DNA from: JAAEQD01 sp964521815
GTDB taxonomy: Bacteria > Zixibacteria > MSB-5A5 > UBA10806 > 4484-95
Direction of reading: 5' to 3'
Assembly: GCA_964521815.1 (NCBI GenBank)
Contig: CAZFSN010000202.1
Span: 1 to 5,801, forward strand
DNA length: 5,801 nucleotides
Below, piece by piece: positions 1 to 5,764 of this stretch. The notes under the pieces were generated by a model. It saw only the letters and a list, made by a program, of their open reading frames with translations. It was not told the origin of the DNA and made no database searches. Position numbers and translations under genes: made by a program. Each line of letters begins with the position of its first letter. Position 1 is the first letter of the stretch.

Positions 1-1
1 G

Positions 2-628
2 ATACTGATTCTCGATATCTGGGGTTTGATTGAGGCTACTAGTAAGGCCGCCGACAAGAATATCCCCTGGGGTCAGGCTTTCGGCAAAATGATCGCCTGG
101 CTGTTTCCGATTAAGAGAGTAGGCGCCAAAAGGCCGGTTTACAGCATCATATCGGTTATATTTCATGTTGGCCTATTAGTCGTCCCAATCTTCCTGTACG
201 CCCATGTCCAGCTATGGAAAGGCGGGTTGGGATTTGGCTGGTTCAGCTTAAACAAAGGCTGGGCCGATATCTTAACGCTTATTACCATTATCGGCGCGAT
301 AGCTCTGTTTATCGGGCGGGTGGCATTTATCGAATCCCGCCAATTAAGCCGCAAACAGGATTATTTCTGGCCGCTTTTATTACTGATCCCGTTTGTTACC
401 GGTTTCGTCTGTGCCAATTCGGCGGTCAGTCCGGAGGGTTATCAGTTTTTCATGCTGGTACATGTTTTATCGGCCGAGCTTATTTTCGTACTTCTGCCAT
501 TTACCAAAATAGCCCACTGCGTGCTGATGCCTTTTTCGCAATTCATTATTACGGTTGCCTGGAGATTCCCGGCCGACACCGATGACGCCGTCTGTACCAC
601 TTTGAACAAGAAAGGAGCGCCGGTATGA
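2..628 (+). CDS. NarI-like membrane cytochrome b subunit (HmcE/DsrM/TmcC type), 5' partial
   Basis: This is probably the dihaem cytochrome b subunit of a membrane redox complex, exchanging electrons with menaquinone. The frame is open from base 2 to the TGA at 626-628, giving 208 visible residues. A TTG at 26 is the first possible start, but it has no properly spaced ribosome binding site and coding sequence continues upstream, so I treat the 5' end as cut off by the window, with perhaps a first membrane helix missing. About four hydrophobic segments are visible. Counting from base 2, His55 and His68 lie in one helix. His154 and His172 are 18 residues apart around a helix ending LLPFTKIAH, the same spacing as the haem-ligating His187/His205 of E. 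coli NarI. The stop overlaps the next start (ATGA), indicating an operon. Membership of the NarI/HmcE/DsrM group is well supported; the exact complex is inferred. Confidence 0.8.
   Translation: MLILDIWGLIEATSKAADKNIPWGQAFGKMIAWLFPIKRVGAKRPVYSIISVIFHVGLLVVPIFLYAHVQLWKGGLGFGWFSLNKGWADILTLITIIGAIALFIGRVAFIESRQLSRKQDYFWPLLLLIPFVTGFVCANSAVSPEGYQFFMLVHVLSAELIFVLLPFTKIAHCVLMPFSQFIITVAWRFPADTDDAVCTTLNKKGAPV
611..617 (+). promoter_or_regulatory. Ribosome binding site for the iron-sulfur subunit
   Basis: AAAGGAG lies inside the end of the upstream gene, 7 bases before the ATG at 625. It fixes that start, which overlaps the upstream TGA by the ATGA arrangement. No signal peptide can therefore be hidden upstream in this frame without discarding a strong site. 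Confidence 0.75.
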
Positions 629-1383
629 GCAAAGCTATACTTACCGATATCACTAAATGCATCGGTTGTCTCGAATGCGTGGAAGCCTGTAAGATAGTAA
701 ATAATCTGGCGATGGATCAGCCGAAAAACTGGCAGAAAAACGATGGTCTTTCCGCTAAAAACTGGACCTCGGTATTGGAAAAACCAGGTCCACATTATAT
801 CCGTAAACAATGCCGTCACTGCCTGGAACCGGCCTGCGCTTCGGCCTGTCCGGTGGGTGCGTTGCACAAAACACCCGAAGGTGCGGTAATTTACGACAGC
901 CATAAGTGTCTGGGTTGCCGCTATTGCATGATGGCCTGTCCGTACGGTATCCCTCGCTATGATTGGGACCAGGCGGTTCCGTATATCCGCAAATGCATTC
1001 TTTGTTATACCCTCATAAAAGACGGCAAACAGCCGGCCTGCACGCAAGCCTGCCCCACCGGCGCAACTATTTTCGGCGAGCGTGATGAGCTTATAGCTTT
1101 AGCCCACGATAGAATCGCTGAAAACCCCGGCAAATATATCAACAAGGTCTGGGGCGAATATGAAATCGGCGGCACCTCGGTTTTGTATCTTTCGGATATC
1201 GATCTGGGCTTTTTATCATACAAACCGAATATGGGCACGAAACCATTGCCGCTTACTACCTCGACAGCGATGAAAGCCGTGCCGTTCGCTTTTGTCGGCA
1301 TGGGCGGCGCGATGCTCGGCTTGAACTGGATTATCAAGCGCCGAATCAAACTTCAGGACGAAAAAGACAAGAAAGAGGAATAG
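625..1383 (+). CDS. Four-cluster [4Fe-4S] ferredoxin-like subunit with C-terminal membrane anchor (HmcB/HybA/DsrO-like)
   Basis: This 252-residue protein is an electron-transfer subunit of the NrfC/DmsB/HybA/HmcB type. All 16 expected cysteines are present in four groups: C12/C15/C18/C22, C63/C66/C71/C75, C95/C98/C101/C105 and C124/C127/C139/C143. Four [4Fe-4S] clusters are therefore predicted, and none shows the Trp substitution that makes a 3Fe cluster in some relatives. Residues about 217-237 form a single hydrophobic helix followed by KRR and a lysine-rich tail, as in HybA-like anchored subunits. Unlike HybA and DsrO there is no N-terminal Tat or Sec signal: the first cluster begins at residue 12. 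In the family this subunit passes electrons between an NrfD-type membrane partner and a redox subunit, and here the NrfD-type gene starts at the base after this stop. The family call is firm; which side of the membrane it faces is unresolved. Confidence 0.92.
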   Translation: MSKAILTDITKCIGCLECVEACKIVNNLAMDQPKNWQKNDGLSAKNWTSVLEKPGPHYIRKQCRHCLEPACASACPVGALHKTPEGAVIYDSHKCLGCRYCMMACPYGIPRYDWDQAVPYIRKCILCYTLIKDGKQPACTQACPTGATIFGERDELIALAHDRIAENPGKYINKVWGEYEIGGTSVLYLSDIDLGFLSYKPNMGTKPLPLTTSTAMKAVPFAFVGMGGAMLGLNWIIKRRIKLQDEKDKKEE

Positions 1384-3255
1384 ATGATGAATAGAGTAAA
1401 CACATTCAAAATGATCCTCTGGATGATTGTCGGCCTGGCGACAGCGGTCGGTATAACCCGTTTTATTTTCGGCCTGGGAGCAACCACTAATTTGACCGAT
1501 TCCACTCCCTGGGGGTTGTGGATAGGTTTCGATGTTATGGGCGGCGTCGCCCTGGCGGCGGGCGGTTTCGTGATAACCGCGATTTTCTACATAATGAGAC
1601 GCGAAGAATTCCATCCATTGGTCAAGCCGGCTGTCCTGACCGCTTTCCTCGGCTATGTTGCCGTTATTGTCAGCTTGCTCGTCGATCTGGGATTACCCTG
1701 GAATATCTGGCATATGATCATTTATTGGAACCCGCATTCACCGCTTTTCGAGGTCGGCTGGTGCGTGATGTTATATACGACGGTACTACTTCTGGAATTT
1801 TCTCCGGTGCCGCTGGAACCATTCAGCCGCTACGCGAAAATCAGGGAATTCCTGATGAAATACAGGTTTTTCCTTGTACTGCTCGGTATTATGCTTTCCA
1901 CGCTTCATCAGTCATCGCTGGGTTCGCTGGTTCTGCTCTGGCCGTTCAAGGTGCCCGCGCTCTGGTATTCAAGCATTCTGCCGGTTCAATTTTTCATCTC
2001 GGCGGTGGCTTTGGGTTTGATGATGGTATCGCTGGAAAGCCTGATAACAAGCTGGCTATACCGGCGCGAATCCGAAACCCATTTAATCGCCAAGCTGGGC
2101 AAGGCCGCTGTTTGGGTGTTAAGTATTTATCTGGCCGTAAAGGTCGGCGAGCTTCTGGTGGATAGCAAGTTAGGTCTGCTATTCAACGGTTCCTGGCAGA
2201 GCACGGTTTATATAATTGAAATGATGATTTCCACTATAATCCCGATTATCATCTTTTCCATTCCGAAATCGAGAAACAATGTCAACTGGCAATTCGTCGG
2301 TTCCCTTATGGCCGTATTCGGTATGGCTTTAAATCGTATCGATGCCGGCGGGCTCACGATGATAGGCGCCACCGGTGAATTTTACGTGCCGTCATGGATG
2401 GAAATTTCAATTACCGCCGGCGTCATATCCGCGGCTATCCTGGTATTTTTATTCGCGATCGAAAAATTCAATGTCTGGGAAACGCCGCCGAAAAATCCCG
2501 AAGCCGATCCGCTCAAGCTGCCGACCTTTGACCGGTCCTCGGAAGTCTGGCTGGGCGAGCCAAGAATTTCGGGCAGAACGAAATATTCACTGGTATTCAT
2601 AATTGCCATGAGCCTTGGTTTCGCTTTCCTGTCAGAAAATAAGATAGAAAGCCGGGGCGTTCCTGATATAAAGGTCGAAAGGGCCCTGGGCGGAGATACT
2701 CTGTTTATCGATGGCAATCGTGATAATTACGGCGTCGAGTTTCAGCATGCCATGCATATTAATAAACTGGGCGGCAAGGATTCATGCGCGATCTGCCATC
2801 ACATGAACGTGCCCAAAGATAGGCAAAGCGGCTGTTACAGATGCCATTCGAATATGTATAAGCCGGCCAGCGCTTTCAATCATGATTGGCATAACAGCCC
2901 TGAAGGCGCCAATATCGCCTGCCGCGAATGCCATAAACCCAATCTGGAAAAAACGGCTCAAACCGCCAAAAAATGCGATCAATGCCATACGGATTTGATA
3001 CCGGCCAACAGCCATATTAAAATCGATTCGTACGTTACTCTGTCTTATGTCGATGCTATGCATACAATGTGTATCGGCTGCCATAAAACCAAAATGAAAC
3101 AAAGGACTGCTGAGCAAAAGAATCTGACCCTGTGCACTACCTGTCATAAGGCCGGGCCGCCGGAATATCTGAAGGCGGACATTTTAAATAAACTGCACGA
3201 ACCGAATTTCAACCATGTGGTTTTGCCGGGGTACGACGCGTCGTCAAATGATTGA
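1384..3255 (+). CDS. NrfD/HybB-like quinone-interacting membrane protein fused to a hexahaem cytochrome c domain
   Basis: This 623-residue protein has two parts. Residues 1-370 resemble HybB/HmcC/NrfD proteins: about ten hydrophobic helices (near 10-30, 49-70, 88-105, 122-138, 160-178, 199-220, 241-260, 275-293, 304-318, 341-360) and an early TPWGLWIGFD stretch typical of the family. These proteins bind menaquinone and partner with a four-cluster iron-sulfur subunit. An extra helix at about 401-417 then leads to a domain with six CxxCH motifs (cysteine pairs 468/471, 484/487, 513/516, 531/534, 563/566, 584/587). At least nine further histidines (for example 455, 458, 473, 500, 503, 544, 560, 605, 611) could be distal ligands. 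FxHxxH stretches and a CxxCHH motif recall class III (c3/c7) cytochromes. Basic residues in alternate loops place the N-terminus in the cytoplasm and the haem domain in the periplasm, as haem attachment requires. ATG 1387 is an alternative start, better spaced from AGGA at 1376-1379. Confidence 0.92.
   Translation: MMNRVNTFKMILWMIVGLATAVGITRFIFGLGATTNLTDSTPWGLWIGFDVMGGVALAAGGFVITAIFYIMRREEFHPLVKPAVLTAFLGYVAVIVSLLVDLGLPWNIWHMIIYWNPHSPLFEVGWCVMLYTTVLLLEFSPVPLEPFSRYAKIREFLMKYRFFLVLLGIMLSTLHQSSLGSLVLLWPFKVPALWYSSILPVQFFISAVALGLMMVSLESLITSWLYRRESETHLIAKLGKAAVWVLSIYLAVKVGELLVDSKLGLLFNGSWQSTVYIIEMMISTIIPIIIFSIPKSRNNVNWQFVGSLMAVFGMALNRIDAGGLTMIGATGEFYVPSWMEISITAGVISAAILVFLFAIEKFNVWETPPKNPEADPLKLPTFDRSSEVWLGEPRISGRTKYSLVFIIAMSLGFAFLSENKIESRGVPDIKVERALGGDTLFIDGNRDNYGVEFQHAMHINKLGGKDSCAICHHMNVPKDRQSGCYRCHSNMYKPASAFNHDWHNSPEGANIACRECHKPNLEKTAQTAKKCDQCHTDLIPANSHIKIDSYVTLSYVDAMHTMCIGCHKTKMKQRTAEQKNLTLCTTCHKAGPPEYLKADILNKLHEPNFNHVVLPGYDASSND
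2731..3252 (+). other. Hexahaem c-type cytochrome domain within the fusion protein
   Basis: This is the domain at residues about 450-623. The first four haem motifs with their F-x-H-x-x-H and CxxCHH surroundings read like a class III (tetrahaem c3-like) unit. The last two (CIGCH and CTTCH, near 3070-3147) form an appended dihaem segment. The abundance of spare histidines favours bis-His, low-potential haems. The 4+2 reading is inferred from motif order, not from an alignment. Confidence 0.7.
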
Positions 3256-3291
3256 GAAAAAGGAGCCGACAAAAAGAGGTGTGAACCGCGA

Positions 3292-3297
3292 AAAGGA
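3292..3297 (+). promoter_or_regulatory. Ribosome binding site deciding the kinase start
   Basis: AAAGGA sits 4 bases before ATG 3302 and supports that start over the in-frame ATG 3248, which overlaps the end of the cytochrome gene and has no good site, and over GTG 3281. An AAGGAG at about 3260-3265 is poorly spaced for GTG 3281. Confidence 0.55.
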
Positions 3298-3301
3298 CAA
3301 T

Positions 3302-4765
3302 ATGGCAAAGTTTAAAAAGAAAAAAGGCGCTGATTTTGATCGCTGGGCATTCGAGGAGCTGTTTCAGCTCGTGCCTTATAATATCGCCATAATCGATCGT
3401 GACTTCAATATCGTGAAGGCCAATGATAATTTCGCCGAATACTTCGGCAACTGGCGCGGCCGCAAGTGTTATAAGGTTTACAAAAAAATCGATCATCCAT
3501 GCGCGAACTGCAATACCATATTGACCTTTCAGGACGGCCAAACCCGCGTCAGCGATGAGGCGGGTATCGGTCAGAACGGCCGGCCGGCGCATTACGTGGT
3601 TCATATAGCCCCGCTTAAGAAAAATAAAAAGGGCAAGGTCGATTACGTGGTTGAGATGTCCTCGGATATTACGGAAACCAAGAGATGGCAAAGGGAATAT
3701 CAGTTATTATTCGACAGGGTGCCCTGCTACATAACGGTCATCGATAAAAATTACAAAATCATCCGGGCCAACGAAAGTTTCCGGGAAAATTTCGGTGATG
3801 TTATAGGCAAACAATGTTACGAGGTTTACAAGAAACGGAAAACAAAATGTCCAAATTGCCCGGCCGCCAAATCATTCAAAGATGGCATGGTTCACCGGTC
3901 CAATCAGGTCGGCATAAAGGCCAAAGGCGAGAAGACCCATTACATTGTCGCCACCTCACCATTGGGACGTGGTCCGAATGAAGTGAACCAGGTCATCGAA
4001 ATATCCACCGATGTGACCGGGCTTAAAAAGCTGGAAAACGATATAATCGAGGCCGAAAGACTGGCCGCTGTCGGTCAAACCGTGGCCGGCCTGGCGCATA
4101 GCGTGAAAAACATTCTCATGGGTCTTGAGGGCGGAATGTACATAGTCAGCCAGGGGTTCAGTAAAAACGACCAAAAATCGATTACCGAAGGCTGGGAGAT
4201 GCTTCAGCGAAATTTCGAAAAGATCACCTCCCTCGTGAAGGATTTTTTAAGTTTCGCCAAGGGACGTTTACCGGAGCTGGTTATGGTTAATCCTAACGAT
4301 CTGGTTAATGAGATATGGACGCTTTATAAGGATATCGCCGCTAATATCGGCATTACCCTGATATCGGAAACCGACAAAAATATCAAGGATGTACCGCTCG
4401 ACCCCAAGGGTATTCATTCATGTTTGACAAATCTGGTCTCAAACGCTATAGATGCCTGTCAGATGAGTGATAAGAAAGATAACCTGGTGACGATTCGGAC
4501 GAGATACGAAAAGGGAACGCTTTATTTCGAGGTTGAAGATACCGGCAGTGGTATGGAATATGATATCAAGCAGAAAATATTCACTACCTTTTTCACCACC
4601 AAGGGCGGTATGGGCACCGGCCTGGGGCTTCTGACAACCAGGAAAATCATCCAAGAGCACGGCGGCAAAATTTCGGTCGTTTCCAAAAAAGGCGAAGGTT
4701 CGAAATTCATTATGTCGTTTCCGGTGAAGCGGCTTAATTTATTATACAACAGCAAAGTGGAATAA
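3302..4765 (+). CDS. Soluble histidine kinase with two duplicated cysteine-bearing PAS domains
   Basis: This 487-residue sensor kinase has no membrane helix or HAMP domain, so it should act in the cytoplasm. PAS1 covers about residues 17-125 and PAS2 about 132-238. They are clearly related to each other, and each carries C-x10-C-x2-C (C56/C67/C70 and C172/C183/C186), a plausible metal, iron-sulfur or thiol redox site. The dimerisation segment has the phospho-accepting His266 in a variant H-box, LAHSVKNIL. The ATPase domain shows the N-box (NLVSNA, Asn381), the G1 box DTGSGM at 413-418, an F-box near 427-431 and the glycine-rich G2 box GMGTGLGL at 436-443, so it looks catalytically complete. 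The start at ATG 3302 is chosen for its ribosome site and because the protein then begins just before PAS1. ATG 3248 would add 18 residues and overlap the upstream gene by 8 bases. It lies 46 bases after the cytochrome fusion gene and 27 before the first receiver gene. The signal is unknown. Confidence 0.92.
   Translation: MAKFKKKKGADFDRWAFEELFQLVPYNIAIIDRDFNIVKANDNFAEYFGNWRGRKCYKVYKKIDHPCANCNTILTFQDGQTRVSDEAGIGQNGRPAHYVVHIAPLKKNKKGKVDYVVEMSSDITETKRWQREYQLLFDRVPCYITVIDKNYKIIRANESFRENFGDVIGKQCYEVYKKRKTKCPNCPAAKSFKDGMVHRSNQVGIKAKGEKTHYIVATSPLGRGPNEVNQVIEISTDVTGLKKLENDIIEAERLAAVGQTVAGLAHSVKNILMGLEGGMYIVSQGFSKNDQKSITEGWEMLQRNFEKITSLVKDFLSFAKGRLPELVMVNPNDLVNEIWTLYKDIAANIGITLISETDKNIKDVPLDPKGIHSCLTNLVSNAIDACQMSDKKDNLVTIRTRYEKGTLYFEVEDTGSGMEYDIKQKIFTTFFTTKGGMGTGLGLLTTRKIIQEHGGKISVVSKKGEGSKFIMSFPVKRLNLLYNSKVE
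3350..4015 (+). repeat. Internal duplication encoding PAS1 and PAS2 of the kinase
   Basis: The two PAS-coding halves (about 3350-3676 and 3695-4015) encode proteins that match in order. They share a VPYNIAIID/VPCYITVID opening, a KANDNF/RANESF helix, a GRKCYKVYKK/GKQCYEVYKK segment, a CxxC pair, an F(Q/K)DG turn and a closing E(M/I)S(S/T)D(I/V)T. The duplication is visible at protein level and is old, because the DNA has diverged. Confidence 0.75.
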
Positions 4766-4782
4766 TGGGATATATACAGATT

Positions 4783-4786
4783 GGAG
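4783..4786 (+). promoter_or_regulatory. Ribosome binding site for the first receiver gene
   Basis: GGAG lies 6 bases before ATG 4793. It favours that start over the in-frame TTG at 4781, which overlaps the site itself. Confidence 0.65.
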
Positions 4787-4792
4787 AGTTCC

Positions 4793-5311
4793 ATGACTGA
4801 TGAGGATAAAAAAACTATACTCGTGGTGGATGATGAAGAGGATGTTAGGAAATACCTGTCTATGGCTTTGACAGCGGCCGGATTCAATGTTATCATGGCC
4901 AGTGACGGCGACCAGGCTCTTGAGCAGGTTAAAAAACGCAAACCCGATTTGATTTCGCTGGATCTGGTTATGCCTAAAAAATCGGGCGCGAAATTCCACC
5001 GCGAATTGGTCAAAAACAAGGAATGGGCGAAAATACCAATATTGATAGTCACCGGACACGCCCGCGATGATCTGGGGAAGGCCGACCTAAAAAACCTTAC
5101 CATGTCCGGCCCGGGAATCTATCTCGAAAAACCGGTCAAGCCCGATAACTATATCGCCGCGATTAAAAAACTTCTCAACATGGATGCTACCGAAGAAGAA
5201 AAGCGCCTGGCCGAGAAAATCGAGCTTCAAAGTGAACTGAAAAACTTGATCGATGACGCCGATCCAGACATGCTGGATAAACTCAAGGCGATGATGAAAA
5301 AGAAAGATTGA
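4793..5311 (+). CDS. Receiver-only response regulator with charged helical tail
   Basis: This 172-residue protein has a CheY-like receiver domain at about residues 6-130. The acidic pair Asp13/Asp14, phospho-acceptor Asp57 (in SLDLVMP), Thr87 and Lys113 (EKPVKP) are all present, so it should be phosphorylatable. Residues 131-172 form a highly charged, probably helical tail rich in Glu, Lys and Leu that ends in a lysine run. It matches no DNA-binding, GGDEF, HD-GYP or other output domain that I recognise. The gene follows the kinase by 27 bases on the same strand, so the kinase is its likely phosphodonor. The output may be a protein-protein contact made through the tail, or the protein may be an intermediate in a relay; both are inference. 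It is similar to the next gene product, suggesting tandem duplication. Confidence 0.9.
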   Translation: MTDEDKKTILVVDDEEDVRKYLSMALTAAGFNVIMASDGDQALEQVKKRKPDLISLDLVMPKKSGAKFHRELVKNKEWAKIPILIVTGHARDDLGKADLKNLTMSGPGIYLEKPVKPDNYIAAIKKLLNMDATEEEKRLAEKIELQSELKNLIDDADPDMLDKLKAMMKKKD

Positions 5312-5346
5312 TCTTAGCTTGATCAAAATAAATAATTCGCAAATAT

Positions 5347-5351
5347 GGAGG
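5347..5351 (+). promoter_or_regulatory. Ribosome binding site for the second receiver gene
   Basis: GGAGG lies 8 bases before ATG 5360 and directly after the in-frame ATG at 5345. This makes 5360 the likely start. Confidence 0.7.
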
Positions 5352-5359
5352 CATTTAAT

Positions 5360-5734
5360 ATGTCCAAGAAAATATTGATAGTCGAGGATGAACCGGATCC
5401 CCGGAAATACCTTGAAGTGCTTTTAAAAGAACACGGGTTCGATACATTCTGCGCCGAGGACGGTATTCAAGCGATGGATAAGGTAAGAGAACTTAAGCCG
5501 GACGCCATCCTTCTGGATATACTTATGCCGCGCGAAACCGGCATAAAATTCTATCGCGACCTGTCGAAAGACGACGAGTATTCTAAAATACCGGTCATAG
5601 TCTGCAGCGGCGCGACTCAGTACAAACCGTTATTCGAACTCAACCGTCAGGCTTTGCCCAAACCTTTCGCTTTCGTCGAGAAACCTATCGATAAGGAGCT
5701 GTTAATCGAGAAACTGAAAGAAGCCGTTGGCTAA
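5360..5734 (+). CDS. Minimal receiver-only response regulator (CheY-like)
   Basis: This 124-residue protein is a bare receiver domain with no room for an output domain. Key residues are the acidic Asp10/Glu11, phospho-acceptor Asp53 (in LLDILMP), Ser83 in the switch Thr/Ser position (VCSG) and Lys108 (EKPID). It shares with the preceding regulator the RKYL segment after the acidic pocket, a G-x-KF-x-R-x-L stretch after the phospho-site and a following KIP strand, which marks them as tandem paralogues. It has an insert-like QALPKPFAF segment before the conserved lysine. It starts 48 bases after the previous stop, the widest gap between genes in the window but on the same strand. Likely roles are phosphate transfer, phosphate sink or a diffusible protein partner; the target is not visible. 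Confidence 0.9.
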   Translation: MSKKILIVEDEPDPRKYLEVLLKEHGFDTFCAEDGIQAMDKVRELKPDAILLDILMPRETGIKFYRDLSKDDEYSKIPVIVCSGATQYKPLFELNRQALPKPFAFVEKPIDKELLIEKLKEAVG

Positions 5735-5764
5735 AAGCAGGGATTGTTGAAAAAGCCGTATGCC

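Noticed and set aside
26..628. Complete NarI-like gene starting at TTG 26
   Set aside because: The frame is open upstream to the window edge, no suitably spaced ribosome site precedes the TTG, and relatives have an additional N-terminal segment, so the gene is treated as partial.
442..1047. Reverse-strand open frame of 201 codons
   Set aside because: It lies opposite the NarI-like and iron-sulfur genes, whose cysteine and histidine motifs are unmistakable. Its translation shows no recognisable domain.
1518..2165. Forward open frame of 215 codons in a second frame
   Set aside because: It is embedded in the NrfD-like membrane region, is rich in Arg and Gly, and has no ribosome binding site or family resemblance.
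4766..4792. Promoter in the gap between the kinase and the first receiver (TATATACAG)
   Set aside because: The A/T-rich string lacks a partner -35 box at proper spacing, and the gap is only 27 bases within a same-strand gene series.
4522..5103. Reverse-strand open frame of 193 codons
   Set aside because: It spans the end of the kinase and the first receiver in antisense. It is Ser/Pro-rich with no domain, and both forward genes keep all catalytic residues.
5308..5326. Inverted repeat TTGATC/GATCAA as a terminator between the two receivers
   Set aside because: The stem is only 6 A/T-rich pairs with a 7-base loop and no following T-run, so it is too weak to call.
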